From Rhodococcus_G sp042879035 (lineage in GTDB: Bacteria > Actinomycetota > Actinomycetes > Mycobacteriales > Mycobacteriaceae): DNA of 64,000 nt. The stretch spans positions 1-64,000 of the forward strand of contig NZ_JBIAOU010000001.1 of NCBI RefSeq assembly GCF_042879035.1, read 5' to 3'. Shown piece by piece: positions 1 to 8,587 of this stretch (its first letter is position 1; the number at the start of each line of letters is the position of its first letter). The position numbers and the translations under genes were made by a program. Below the pieces are notes generated by a model that had not been told where the DNA came from, made no database searches, and saw nothing but the letters and a program-made list of their open reading frames with translations.

Positions 1-94
1 AACGCCCGGTCCCATTCCGAACCCGGAAGCTAAGCCCTCCAGCGCCGATGGTACTGCACTCGACAGGGTGTGGGAGAGTAGGACACCGCCGTAC
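1..94 (+). rRNA. rrf: 5S ribosomal RNA, 3' portion
   Basis: The sequence matches the conserved body of an actinobacterial 5S rRNA: the CCCGGTCCCATTCCGAACCC segment near the start, then GAAGCTAAG, the GCGCCGATGGTACTGC loop and the closing GTAGGACACCGCCG arm. The first 20-25 bases of the molecule lie outside the window, so only the 3' part is seen. The exact 3' end (about 94) is inferred from pairing of the terminal stem with the missing 5' end. It marks the end of an rRNA operon upstream. Confidence 0.93.
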
Positions 95-103
95 ATACGT
101 TAC

Positions 104-144
104 CGAAAGGGGACCCATTCAACTGGGTCCCCTTTCGTGTTTTC
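104..144 (+). terminator. Intrinsic terminator of the rRNA operon
   Basis: A perfect 14-bp stem (CGAAAGGGGACCCA at 104-117 and its complement at 124-137) with a 6-base loop is followed by TGTTTT. Its place 10 bases after 5S rRNA fits a factor-independent terminator of the rrn operon. Confidence 0.9.
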
Positions 145-179
145 ATGGTCATGCCTGTGTTGTCTTCGAAGGAGATGTG

Positions 180-1388
180 GTGGCGGACAACAGCGGAGAT
201 CGGCGTTCGTATGGAAGCGACGATCCGGATCGGCGTCGCGGTGACGCCTCGCAGGGCGGACACGCTCGCGGCGGTCACCGTCAGGACGGGCAACGCGGTC
301 GAGACGGACGGCAGGGTCGGGACGACCGGGGTCAGCGAGGGGAGGATCGTCGAGGCGACGGTCCCCGCGGAGGTTCCGGTCACCGTGGCGGTGGTGAGCA
401 TCGCGGCGAACGCCGCGGGGAGGGTGGTTCCGGCTACCGCGCCGGCGGCAGTGGCGAGCGTCGCTCGGGCGGGGACCACCGCGGAGAACGCCGCGGCGAA
501 GACGACCGGCGCTACGGCGGTGAGCGTCGCGGTGAGGGCACAGGTGGTCATCGTGGCGGGGGCGAACGCCGCGGAGGACCTGACGACCGCAGGTCCGGGG
601 GCGACCGGCGTGGACCGGACCGCCGCAGCGGCGGACCGCAGCGCCGGGGTGGTGAAGGCGGATTCGCGCCGCGTCCCCGCGACGGCGGCGCCTTCCCGGA
701 GCGTCGCGCTGCACGGCCCGACGAGCCGGAGCTGCCCGAGGAGATCCAGGCCGGAGAGCTCGACCCGGCGGTTCGTCGGGACCTGCTGAGCCTCGACAAG
801 TCGAACGCGAACACCGTTGCCCGCCACATGGTGATGGCGAGCAAACTGGTCGACGAGGATCCGGTCCTCGCGCTCGCGCACGCTCGCGCCGCCCGGAACC
901 GCGCCGGCCGCGTCGCCGTCGTCCGGGAGACCGCCGGGATCGTCGCGTACCACGCCGGCGAGTGGGCGGAGGCGCTGTCCGAGCTGCGTGCGGCCCGGCG
1001 GATGGCCGGCGGTCCCGGCCTGCTCGCGGTGATGGCCGACTGCGAACGTGGTCTCGGGCGCCCCGAGCGAGCGATCGAGCTCGGCCGCAGCGAGGAGGCC
1101 CGCGCCCTGAAGGGGGACGAGGCGACGGAACTGCGGATCGTGGTGGCCGGAGCGCGGATGGACCTCGGCCAGTTCGACCAGGCCGTCGTCACCCTGCAGA
1201 CCCCCGAACTGGACGCGTCGAAGTCCGGTCCGACCGCGGCACGGTTGTTCTACGCATACGCCGACGCGCTCGTCGCCGCCGGTCGTGTGCAGGACGGCTT
1301 GAAGTGGTTCCTGAACTCGGCGGCCGCCGACGTGGAGGGCGACACCGACGCCGAGGAGCGGGTGGCCGAACTGTCCGGCGAGCAGTGA
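180..1388 (+). CDS. TPR-repeat protein with Arg/Gly/Asp-rich disordered N-terminus (Rv1691-like)
   Basis: About 402 residues from a GTG at 180, which sits 5 bases after AAGGAG (169-174); longer readings would run back into the 5S rRNA. Residues about 5-180 are almost only R, G, D, E and H, with many GERRGE and GGERRG runs, and should be disordered and possibly RNA-binding. Residues about 196-400 form helical repeats of tetratricopeptide type (AVRRDLLSLDKSNANTVARH, then ALAHARAARNRAGR and WAEALSELRAARRMAGG). In gene order it matches Rv1691, the first gene of the Rv1691-Rv1698 run. It overlaps the next gene by 4 bases, suggesting coupled translation. The molecular function is unknown; the RGG-like head resembles those of RNA-associated scaffold proteins, which is inference. 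Confidence 0.85.
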   Translation: MADNSGDRRSYGSDDPDRRRGDASQGGHARGGHRQDGQRGRDGRQGRDDRGQRGEDRRGDGPRGGSGHRGGGEHRGERRGEGGSGYRAGGSGERRSGGDHRGERRGEDDRRYGGERRGEGTGGHRGGGERRGGPDDRRSGGDRRGPDRRSGGPQRRGGEGGFAPRPRDGGAFPERRAARPDEPELPEEIQAGELDPAVRRDLLSLDKSNANTVARHMVMASKLVDEDPVLALAHARAARNRAGRVAVVRETAGIVAYHAGEWAEALSELRAARRMAGGPGLLAVMADCERGLGRPERAIELGRSEEARALKGDEATELRIVVAGARMDLGQFDQAVVTLQTPELDASKSGPTAARLFYAYADALVAAGRVQDGLKWFLNSAAADVEGDTDAEERVAELSGEQ

Positions 1389-2359
1389 ACGCGCAGGCGC
1401 TGCGGGACCGGCACGACGTCCTGCTGCTCGACCTCGACGGGACCGTGTACGCGGGACCGCACGCGATCCCCGGTGCCCGCGATGCTCTGGTGGTCGAGGG
1501 CGGTCCGCGCCTGTTCTACGTCACCAACAACGCCAGCCGCAGTCCTGCCGAGGTGGCGGCACATCTGAACGAACTCGGTTTTCCCGCAACGGAATCCGAG
1601 GTCGTGACGAGTTCGCAGTCGGCGGCTCGGTTGGTGGCCGAACGGGTGCCGGCCGGGGCGCCCGTGCTGGTGGTCGGGACGGAGGCGCTCGCCGACGAGG
1701 TCCGTGTGGTCGGCCTGCGTCCGGTGCGCAGCTTCGACGACGCACCGGTTGCCGTCGTGCAGGGCCACTCGCCCGACACGGACTGGCGGATTCTGGCCGA
1801 GGCGACCCTCGCGATCCGGGCGGGTGCCCACTGGGTCGCGTCGAACGTCGACACCACCCTGCCGACGGAACGGGGACTGTGCCTCGGCAACGGCTCGATG
1901 GTGGCGGCGCTGCGCACCGCGACCGGCCGCGAACCGGACGTCGCGGGCAAGCCGGCGCGGCCTCTGATGGACGACGCGGTGCGCCGCAGCGCCGCACGCA
2001 GTCCGCTCGTGGTGGGGGACCGGATCGACACCGACATCGCGGGTGCGAACGCCGCCGGACTGGACTCTCTCCTGGTGCTCTCGGGCGTCACCAGCCCCGT
2101 CGACCTGCTGCGTGCGCCGGTGGCCGAGCGTCCCACGTACGTCTCGTTCACCCTGTCGGCGTTGTCGCAGGCGCCTGCGGACCTCACCATCGCGCCGCAC
2201 CCCGACGTCACCGCCATCGTCGACGGTCCCACGCTCACGGTCAAGGCGTCTCCGAGTGTGGACGAGGAGACGGTGCTGCGTGCCGCGTTGGCGGCGGCGT
2301 GGTCGGACCCGGACGTGGTCGAGGTGCGAGGTGTCGCGCTCCTCGGTCGAGCGGAGTGA
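1385..2359 (+). CDS. HAD-superfamily phosphatase, glycerol-3-phosphate phosphatase type (Rv1692-like)
   Basis: A 324-residue HAD-IIA hydrolase. Motif I is LLDLDGTVY (nucleophile Asp16, general acid Asp18), the Ser/Thr/Asn motif is YVTNNASRS near residue 42, and the metal-binding motif GDRIDTDI lies near residue 211. A C1-C2 cap between them places it with p-nitrophenylphosphatase/NagD-type enzymes. The M. tuberculosis relative Rv1692 dephosphorylates D-glycerol-3-phosphate in membrane-lipid recycling; applying that substrate here rests on family and identical gene order. It starts with GTG overlapping the stop of the TPR gene. The C-terminal 60 residues after the HAD core (PDVTAIVDGP onwards) look like an added small domain. 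Confidence 0.88.
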   Translation: MNAQALRDRHDVLLLDLDGTVYAGPHAIPGARDALVVEGGPRLFYVTNNASRSPAEVAAHLNELGFPATESEVVTSSQSAARLVAERVPAGAPVLVVGTEALADEVRVVGLRPVRSFDDAPVAVVQGHSPDTDWRILAEATLAIRAGAHWVASNVDTTLPTERGLCLGNGSMVAALRTATGREPDVAGKPARPLMDDAVRRSAARSPLVVGDRIDTDIAGANAAGLDSLLVLSGVTSPVDLLRAPVAERPTYVSFTLSALSQAPADLTIAPHPDVTAIVDGPTLTVKASPSVDEETVLRAALAAAWSDPDVVEVRGVALLGRAE

Positions 2360-2434
2360 CCACCCTCCTCCACGCCGGCCGCGGTCCTCGGCACACGGCG
2401 GCGCCGGCAGGCGCGCATTGTCGTGTCGATCGGC

Positions 2435-2440
2435 TAGCGT
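2435..2440 (+). promoter_or_regulatory. -10 element TAGCGT, likely leaderless start
   Basis: TAGCGT ends 8 bases before the ATG at 2449, and no ribosome-binding site lies between them. This spacing puts transcription initiation at or near the start codon, as in the leaderless mRNAs common in actinobacteria. The same pattern recurs at 18943 and 19640. Confidence 0.5.
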
Positions 2441-2448
2441 TGACGGCG

Positions 2449-2664
2449 ATGAGTACGCCGACACCCTTTCCCGGGCAGCACCTGCCCGGTCCGCCGCAGC
2501 GAGTCGACCCGGAGCGGATCCACGCCGAGGTGGACGAGCTTCTCACGGGCCTGTCCGACTGCGATCCGCAGCACGATCACCACGCGCTGACGCGACAGGC
2601 CCAGATCCTCGAGCGTGCCCACGACGTGCTGGTCCAGGCGCTGTCGACCGTGGACAAGATCTGA
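2449..2664 (+). CDS. Small conserved protein, Rv1693-like
   Basis: A 71-residue protein starting MSTPTPFPGQ. The N-terminal third is Pro/Gly-rich; the rest (IHAEVDELLTGLSDCDPQHD, then HHALTRQAQILERAHDVLVQ) is predicted as two amphipathic helices, perhaps a helical hairpin. It lies between the HAD phosphatase and tlyA exactly where Rv1693 lies in M. tuberculosis, which supports it being real despite its size. The stop is 1 base before the tlyA GTG, so the two are probably cotranslated. No catalytic motif or membrane segment is visible and no function is known to me. Confidence 0.8.
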   Translation: MSTPTPFPGQHLPGPPQRVDPERIHAEVDELLTGLSDCDPQHDHHALTRQAQILERAHDVLVQALSTVDKI

Positions 2665-2665
2665 G

Positions 2666-3481
2666 GTGGCCAGGCGTGCACGAGTCGACGCCGAACTCGT
2701 TCGGCGAGGTCTGGCTCGCTCTCGGGAACATGCGGCGCAGCTGATCGGGGCCGGCCGGGTACTGATCAACGGCGCTGTGGCGGTCAAACCCGCCACAGCC
2801 GTCGAGGCCGGTACACCGTTGCTCGTCACGGACGAGGCGGACGAAGTGTCGTGGGCGTCGCGTGGTGCCCACAAACTGCTCGGTGCGCTGGAAGCGTTCG
2901 AGCCGGAGGGACTGTCGGTGACCGGCCGACGCTGCCTCGACGCAGGCGCCTCGACCGGGGGATTCACCGACGTACTGCTCAGTCGAGGTGCCGCCGAGGT
3001 GGTCGCGGTCGACGTCGGTTACGGCCAGTTGGTGTGGCGGCTGCAGTCGGACGAGCGGGTTCGCGTCGTCGACCGCACCAACGTGCGTTCTCTCGAACCC
3101 GAGCAGATCGGCGGTCAGGTCGATCTCGTCGTCGCGGATCTGTCGTTCATCTCGCTCGCGCTCGTGCTGCCCGCCTTCGTGACGTGCGCCTCGGACGGCG
3201 CGGACCTGGTGCCGATGGTCAAACCGCAGTTCGAGGTCGGCAAGGACCGCGTGGGATCCGGTGGCGTGGTCCGGGATCCCGAGCTTCGGGCGGAGGCCGT
3301 GCTCGAGGTCTCACGCGCCGCGGACGAGGCGGGGCTGCGCACCCTGGGCGTCGTGGCCAGTCCGCTGCCCGGACCATCCGGCAACGTCGAGTTCTTCCTG
3401 TGGCTGCGCAAGCAGACCGAACCGGGTGTCGAGGACGTCGAGGCGCTGGTACGTCGGGCCGTCGCAGAGGGGCCACAGTGA
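2666..3481 (+). CDS. tlyA: 16S/23S rRNA 2'-O-methyltransferase TlyA
   Basis: 271 residues from GTG (ARRARVDAELVRRGLARS). An N-terminal S4 RNA-binding domain (about 1-62) is followed by an FtsJ-type Rossmann methyltransferase with SAM motif DAGASTGGFTD near residue 91, DVGYGQL, VVADLSFIS and KPQFEVGKDRVG near 186. The family methylates 2'-OH groups of a cytidine in 16S helix 44 and one in 23S rRNA; in mycobacteria its loss gives resistance to capreomycin and viomycin. Length and sequence match M. tuberculosis TlyA (268 residues). It is encoded between the Rv1693-like gene and NAD kinase, overlapping the latter by 4 bases. Confidence 0.96.
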   Translation: MARRARVDAELVRRGLARSREHAAQLIGAGRVLINGAVAVKPATAVEAGTPLLVTDEADEVSWASRGAHKLLGALEAFEPEGLSVTGRRCLDAGASTGGFTDVLLSRGAAEVVAVDVGYGQLVWRLQSDERVRVVDRTNVRSLEPEQIGGQVDLVVADLSFISLALVLPAFVTCASDGADLVPMVKPQFEVGKDRVGSGGVVRDPELRAEAVLEVSRAADEAGLRTLGVVASPLPGPSGNVEFFLWLRKQTEPGVEDVEALVRRAVAEGPQ

Positions 3482-4428
3482 ACGGCGAACCGGTCACGCA
3501 GCGCGAGATCCTCGTCGTCGCCCACACCGGTCGACCGGAGATTGCCGAGACCGTCCGCCGGATTGCCCGGGTGTTCGCCGAGGCCGGGATCGGACTCAGG
3601 GTTCTCGCCTCGGAAGCCGACCACGCGGATGTCGTCCTCGGTGCGGACGTGCAATGCACCTACGTCGGACCCGGTCCGGCCGCGGCGCACGGCTGCGAAC
3701 TCGTCCTCGTCCTCGGCGGCGACGGCACCTTCCTGCGCGGCGCCGAATCCGCTCGGGCTGCGGACATTCCGGTGCTCGGCATCAACCTCGGACGAATCGG
3801 CTTCCTCGCCGAGACGGAAGCGGAGCACCTGGAGGAGGCCCTCGGGCACCTGGTGCGCCAGGACTACCGCGTCGAGCACCGGATGACCATCGACATCGCC
3901 ATCCGGGTCGACGACGTGATCGTCGACCGCGGGTGGGCGCTGAACGAGGCGAGCATCGAGAACGTCTCCCGGCTCGGCGTGCTCGAGGTCGTGCTCGAGG
4001 TTGACGGGCGGCCGGTGTCGTCGTTCGGATGCGACGGCGTGCTGGTCTCGACCCCGACCGGATCGACGGCATACGCCTTCTCCGCAGGCGGACCGGTGGT
4101 GTGGCCGGAACTCGAAGCCCTGCTGGTGATTCCGAGCAACGCCCACGCGCTGTTCGCGCGTCCGCTGGTCACCAGTCCGGAGTCGCTGATCGCGATCGAG
4201 ACGTTCGCGGGCGGCCACGACGGGCTCGTCTTCTGTGACGGCAGTCGCACCCTGGCGCTGCCCGCCGGCGGCCGGGTGGAGGTGGTCCGCGGAGCGAACC
4301 CCGTGAAGTGGATCCGGCTCGATTCCGCGCCGTTCGCCGACCGGATGGTGCGCAAGTTCGCGCTGCCGGTGCAGGGGTGGCGAGGACCGAAGAACCGTGG
4401 GGAAGGGGACAGCAGGCGTGCTCGCTGA
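3478..4428 (+). CDS. nadK: NAD kinase
   Basis: 316-residue cytosolic enzyme phosphorylating NAD to NADP, the sole de novo source of NADP in bacteria. Diagnostic motifs are LGGDGTFLRGAE near residue 80, GINLGRIGFLAE just after it, ALNEASIEN near 155 and the glycine-rich SFGCDGVLVSTPTGSTAYAF. The GTG start overlaps the tlyA stop by 4 bases. The last about 25 residues (QGWRGPKNRGEGDSRRAR) are a basic tail that overlaps the recN start by 11 bases. The tlyA-nadK-recN order is the same as Rv1694-Rv1696. Confidence 0.96.
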   Translation: MNGEPVTQREILVVAHTGRPEIAETVRRIARVFAEAGIGLRVLASEADHADVVLGADVQCTYVGPGPAAAHGCELVLVLGGDGTFLRGAESARAADIPVLGINLGRIGFLAETEAEHLEEALGHLVRQDYRVEHRMTIDIAIRVDDVIVDRGWALNEASIENVSRLGVLEVVLEVDGRPVSSFGCDGVLVSTPTGSTAYAFSAGGPVVWPELEALLVIPSNAHALFARPLVTSPESLIAIETFAGGHDGLVFCDGSRTLALPAGGRVEVVRGANPVKWIRLDSAPFADRMVRKFALPVQGWRGPKNRGEGDSRRAR

Positions 4429-6208
4429 AATCCGCATCGACTCCCTGGGTGTCATCTCGCAGGCGAGTGCCCAGTTCCACGAGGGACTGACGGTGCTGAC
4501 CGGTGAGACCGGAGCAGGCAAGACGATGATCGTGACGAGTCTGCACCTACTCGGCGGGGCCCGTGCCGATGCCGGCCGGGTCCGCGTCGGTGCCCAGCGT
4601 GCCGTCGTCGAGGGCAGGTTCTCGACCGGAAACGTCGGCCCCCGGATCGCAGCGGAGATCGACCGGCTGCTCGAGTCCAGCGGCGCCGAACGCGACGAGG
4701 ACGGCACCGTCATCGCGGCCCGTACGGTCGGCGCCGACGGGCGCTCCCGCGCCCATCTCGGAGGGCGCAGCGTGCCTGCGGGCGTGCTGGCCGACCTGAC
4801 ATCTCCGTTGCTGACCGTGCACGGGCAGAACGACCAGCTTCGACTGCAGCGCCCCGACCAGCAGAGGGCGGCTCTCGACGAATACGGCGGTGTCGCAGTC
4901 GGTTCGCTGCTCGACAAGTACCGTGCGCTCCGGGAGCGGTGGCTCGAGGCTCGTGCCGAACTGGACGAACGCACCCGCAGCAGCCGCGAACTCGCGCAGG
5001 AGGTCGACCGCCTCCAGTTCGCGCTGAACGAGATCGACGCCGTCGACCCGCAACCCGGTGAGGACGACGCGATCGTCGCGGAGGTGCGCCGTCTCGGAGA
5101 CCTCGACTCGTTGCGGTCCGCGGCGGTGGCCGCGCACATCGCGCTGGTCGGTGCGTCGGACCTCGGCAGCGAGGAGGGCCCGGACTCCGCCGGAGCCCTC
5201 GACCTGCTCGGTGAGGCCCGGGCTCGTGTCGAATCCTCGGACGATCAGGCGCTGACGGTGCTCGCACCGCGCCTCGGCGAGGCGATCACAGTCCTGACCG
5301 ACGTCGCGTCGGATCTGACCGGATATCTCGACGAGCTGCCGTCGGATCCCGGGGCACTCGACGCCCTGCTCAGCAGGCAGGCCGAACTCAAGACCCTGAC
5401 CCGCAAGTACGCAGCGGACGTGGACGGGGTGCTCGAGTGGGCCGCACAGGCGCGTGAGCGCCTCGGACGCATCGACGTCTCGGCAGACGCGCTGGCGGCA
5501 CTGGCTGCGCGGGTGGACGAGGCTGCGACCGAGTTGGCGGCAGCTGCGACCGGACTGAGCAAGGCCCGGGCGAAGGCGTCGGGCAAACTCGGGAAGGCGG
5601 TGACCGCGGAACTCGCCGGTCTGGCGATGGGGAAGGCGAAACTCGAGGTCGAGGTCCGCCCCGTCCCCGCCGGTGCCCAGGACTCGGCGCCGCTCGAGGT
5701 CGACGGGCAGTTGCTCCACGCCGGCTCGGCCGGTGTCGACGAGGTCGAGTTCCGGCTCGCTGCGCATGCCCATGCTCCGTCGTTGCCGCTGGGCAAGAGT
5801 GCGTCCGGCGGTGAGCTGTCGCGGGTGATGCTGGCGCTCGAGGTCGTCCTCGCCGGGGCGCAGTCCAGCGCGACGATGGTCTTCGACGAGGTGGACGCCG
5901 GGGTCGGCGGCCGAGCCGCCGTCGAGATCGGGCGTCGCCTCGCCCGGCTCGCCCGCACACACCAGGTGATCGTGGTGACGCATCTGCCGCAGGTGGCGGC
6001 GTTCGCCGACACGCACCTCGTCGTGGACAAGGTCGACGGCAAGCGCAGCGCCGACAGCGGCGTGCGAGTCCTCACCGACGAACAGCGCGTGGTCGAACTG
6101 GCACGGATGCTCGCCGGGCTCGGCGACACCGAGACCGGCCGCGCGCATGCGGAGGAACTGCTCGCGACGGCCGGAGCCGAACGGGGGTCCTCCGCCGCAT
6201 CGTCGTGA
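4418..6208 (+). CDS. recN: DNA repair protein RecN
   Basis: 596-residue SMC-like ATPase that acts on double-strand breaks before RecA-dependent repair. The Walker A is GETGAGKT near residue 30, the ABC signature SGGELSR near 463 and the Walker B MVFDEVDAGVGG near 487, followed by VVTHLPQVAAFAD. The middle third is rich in charged helix formers (LREREWLEARAELDE-like, ELAQEVDRLQ) and should form the coiled coil. I chose the GTG at 4418 (VLAEIRIDSLG) because it aligns with the usual RecN start; a GTG at 4397 in the same frame adds seven unlikely residues. Confidence 0.96.
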   Translation: MLAEIRIDSLGVISQASAQFHEGLTVLTGETGAGKTMIVTSLHLLGGARADAGRVRVGAQRAVVEGRFSTGNVGPRIAAEIDRLLESSGAERDEDGTVIAARTVGADGRSRAHLGGRSVPAGVLADLTSPLLTVHGQNDQLRLQRPDQQRAALDEYGGVAVGSLLDKYRALRERWLEARAELDERTRSSRELAQEVDRLQFALNEIDAVDPQPGEDDAIVAEVRRLGDLDSLRSAAVAAHIALVGASDLGSEEGPDSAGALDLLGEARARVESSDDQALTVLAPRLGEAITVLTDVASDLTGYLDELPSDPGALDALLSRQAELKTLTRKYAADVDGVLEWAAQARERLGRIDVSADALAALAARVDEAATELAAAATGLSKARAKASGKLGKAVTAELAGLAMGKAKLEVEVRPVPAGAQDSAPLEVDGQLLHAGSAGVDEVEFRLAAHAHAPSLPLGKSASGGELSRVMLALEVVLAGAQSSATMVFDEVDAGVGGRAAVEIGRRLARLARTHQVIVVTHLPQVAAFADTHLVVDKVDGKRSADSGVRVLTDEQRVVELARMLAGLGDTETGRAHAEELLATAGAERGSSAASS

Positions 6209-6321
6209 TCGGTTCGCGACGAGCGGAAGCCGTGTCGTTCGTGGTGTCGGAGTGACAGGTGAGGTAGTAGGTTCGGCGCGCCTCCCGGGTCGCGGCACGC
6301 CTCGGGGCCATCATCGTTGGC

Positions 6322-7506
6322 ATGAAGATGCCCGCTCTGTTGTCACGAAACACCGAATCGCTGCCGGGAATCACCGGCATCGCCAGGGTTGACCACAACA
6401 CGGCGAAGCTGCTTCGCCGCGTCGGCCCCGGCGACATCGTCGTCCTCGACGAACTCGACCTGGACCGGGTGACGGCCGACGCCCTCGTCGACGCCGGCGT
6501 CACCGCTGTCGTCAACGTCTCGCAGTCGATCTCCGGTCGCTATCCGAACCTCGGACCGGAGGTGCTCGTCGCCAACGGCATCGTCCTGGTCGACTCCGTC
6601 GGTGAGGAGGCGCTCAAGAAGGTCAAGGACGGTGCGAAGATCCGCCTCCACGAGGGCGGCGTCTACACGGGCGAGCGACTCCTGGCGAAGGGTGTCGAGC
6701 AGTCCGAGGCGGAGATCTCGGATCTGATGATCGAGGCGAAGACCGGTCTGGTCGACCACCTGGAGGCCTTCTCCGGAAACACGATCGAGTTCATCCGCAC
6801 CGAGAGCCCCCTGCTCATCGACGGAGTCGGTGTCCCCGACGTGGACGTCGACATGAAGGACCGGCACGTCGTCGTCGTCGCAGACGGCCCGGATCACATG
6901 GCGGACCTGAAGAATCTCAAGCCGTTCATCAAGGAGTACTCGCCGATCCTGATCGGTGTGGGAGCAGGAGCGGACGCGCTGTCCTCCGCCGGCTACCGCC
7001 CCGACCTCATCGTCGGGGATCCGGAGGAGGTCACCGCCGACACCCTCAAGTCGGGGGCGGAGGTGGTGCTGCCTGCCGACCCGGACGGGCATGCGCCGGG
7101 ACTCGAGCGCATCCAGGACCTCGGCATCGGCGCGATGACCTTCCCCGCCGCATGCGCCCCGGCCGATCTCGCCTTGCTGCTCGCGGATCATCACGGAGCG
7201 TCGTTGATCGTTGCGGTCGGCAGCACCGTCTCGCTCGACGAGTTCTTCGACCGGGGGCGCCGCGACGCCAATCCGGCGGCGTTCATGACCCGGCTGAAGG
7301 TGGGCCCGAAACTGGTCGACGCCAAGGCCGTCGCGACCCTGTACCGCAGCCGGGTCTCCGGTGCGGCGATCGCGCTGCTCGTCCTCGCCGCCCTGACCGC
7401 GGTGATCGTGGCGCTGGTGGTGTCGAACATCGGCGGCGAGGCCCTCGACTGGGCCGTGGAGACGTGGAACAGCTTCGCTCTGTGGGTCCAGGGATTCTTC
7501 GAGTGA
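6322..7506 (+). CDS. steA: SteA-like cell-separation membrane protein (Rv1697)
   Basis: 394 residues from ATG. The middle (PSPLLIDG-like to VVLPADPDGHAPGLERIQDLG) resembles the thiamine pyrophosphokinase fold, with VGDPEEVTADTL near residue 233. A single membrane helix (AIALLVLAALTAVIVALVV) lies near residues 350-368, ahead of a short C-terminal tail. In Corynebacterium, SteA and SteB form an envelope complex that helps activate the RipA-type hydrolases that split daughter cells; the same role here rests on homology and on steB lying directly downstream with a 4-base overlap. The enzyme-like fold has no proven activity. Confidence 0.88.
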   Translation: MKMPALLSRNTESLPGITGIARVDHNTAKLLRRVGPGDIVVLDELDLDRVTADALVDAGVTAVVNVSQSISGRYPNLGPEVLVANGIVLVDSVGEEALKKVKDGAKIRLHEGGVYTGERLLAKGVEQSEAEISDLMIEAKTGLVDHLEAFSGNTIEFIRTESPLLIDGVGVPDVDVDMKDRHVVVVADGPDHMADLKNLKPFIKEYSPILIGVGAGADALSSAGYRPDLIVGDPEEVTADTLKSGAEVVLPADPDGHAPGLERIQDLGIGAMTFPAACAPADLALLLADHHGASLIVAVGSTVSLDEFFDRGRRDANPAAFMTRLKVGPKLVDAKAVATLYRSRVSGAAIALLVLAALTAVIVALVVSNIGGEALDWAVETWNSFALWVQGFFE

Positions 7507-8447
7507 TCTCTGTGCGTCAACACGCGATCTCGATCGCGGCGATCTTCCTGGCCCTGGCCATCGGCGTCGTCCTCGGCTCGGGCACACTGTCCGATTCACT
7601 GCTGTCCGGGCTGCGGGAGGACAAGACCCACCTGCAGAATCAGATCAACGACCTGCACGAGGAGAACAACCAGCTCACGGGGCAACTGTCCGCGGCGGAG
7701 GAATTCGACCGGGCCGTCGCGGACCGGGTGGTGCGCGACACGCTCGCGCAGCGGACGGTTGTCATCGTCACCACGCCGGACGCCGACCCCGGCGACCTCG
7801 ACCAGGTGACCCGGCTGATCGGATCGGCCGGCGGCTCCGTGACCGGGCGGGTGGCGCTGACGGACTCGTTCGTCGACGCCGCGAACGGCGACCAGCTCCG
7901 CACGACGGTCACCAACGTCATCCCGGCGGGCATCCAGTTGCGGTCGGGATCGGTCGACCAGGGCAGCCTCGCCGGCGACCTCCTCGGGTCGGTGCTGCTG
8001 CTGGGCGCCCGGAACGCGCAACCGCAGAGCACGCCCGAGGAACTGGCGCTCGCGCTCGACGCGCTGCGGGCCGGTGGTTTCGTCGCCTACGACAACGGCA
8101 CGGTCGCCCCCGCGCAGCTGGCCGTCGTGTTGACCGGTGACGGCAGTTCGGGTCAGGGCGGCAACCGGGGGTCGATCGTCGCGCGGTTCGCGGGGGCACT
8201 CGACAGCAGGGGAGCGGGCACGGTGCTCGCGGGCCGGCCCGGTGCCGCGGACGGCAACGGGCCCATCGCCGTGGTCCGCTCCGACACCGCTCTCGCGTCG
8301 GCGGTGTCGACCGTCGACGACGCCGACCGCGAGTCGGGACGGATCACCACGGTGCTGGCTCTGCAGGAACAGCTCGGGGGCGGCGCGGGCCGGTACGGGA
8401 CCGGTCCGAACGCCACGGCGGTCACCGTCGGGGCGCCGATCGGCTGA
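7503..8447 (+). CDS. steB: SteB/MctB-family envelope protein (Rv1698)
   Basis: 314 residues from the GTG overlapping the steA stop (ISVRQHAISIAAIFLALAIG). An N-terminal membrane helix at about residues 6-24 is followed by a coiled coil at about 35-65 (LREDKTHLQNQINDLHEENN) and a periplasmic domain ending in RYGTGPNATAVTVG. The M. tuberculosis member was named MctB for a role in copper tolerance, while the corynebacterial member SteB works with SteA in cell separation. The overlapping arrangement with steA favours the second role here. The coiled coil right after the anchor resembles FtsB/EnvC-like activators, which is inference. Confidence 0.88.
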   Translation: MISVRQHAISIAAIFLALAIGVVLGSGTLSDSLLSGLREDKTHLQNQINDLHEENNQLTGQLSAAEEFDRAVADRVVRDTLAQRTVVIVTTPDADPGDLDQVTRLIGSAGGSVTGRVALTDSFVDAANGDQLRTTVTNVIPAGIQLRSGSVDQGSLAGDLLGSVLLLGARNAQPQSTPEELALALDALRAGGFVAYDNGTVAPAQLAVVLTGDGSSGQGGNRGSIVARFAGALDSRGAGTVLAGRPGAADGNGPIAVVRSDTALASAVSTVDDADRESGRITTVLALQEQLGGGAGRYGTGPNATAVTVGAPIG

Positions 8448-8454
8448 GCGTCAC

Positions 8455-8510
8455 ACACCTCGGGGCGTGGCTCGGGCGTGCCGGTGCAGCGGAGCGGGGC
8501 CCCGAGGTGT
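8455..8510 (+). terminator. Hairpin between steB and pyrG
   Basis: ACACCTCGGGG (8455-8465) and its exact complement CCCCGAGGTGT (8500-8510) form an 11-bp stem around a 34-base loop. No U-run follows; instead TACCGT (8511-8516), a possible -10, abuts it. It may end the steB transcript or hold a pyrG control element. Confidence 0.45.
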
Positions 8511-8587
8511 TACCGTGAAGACCCGTGGGTCGGCAGGCCCCAGCTCTACTCTTTGGTCAAGTCCTGCAAGTCGTCACGGGAGCCCCT

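Noticed and set aside
48..179. Upstream extension of the TPR gene into 5S rRNA
   Set aside because: It would translate rRNA and terminator sequence; GTG 180 has a proper ribosome-binding site.
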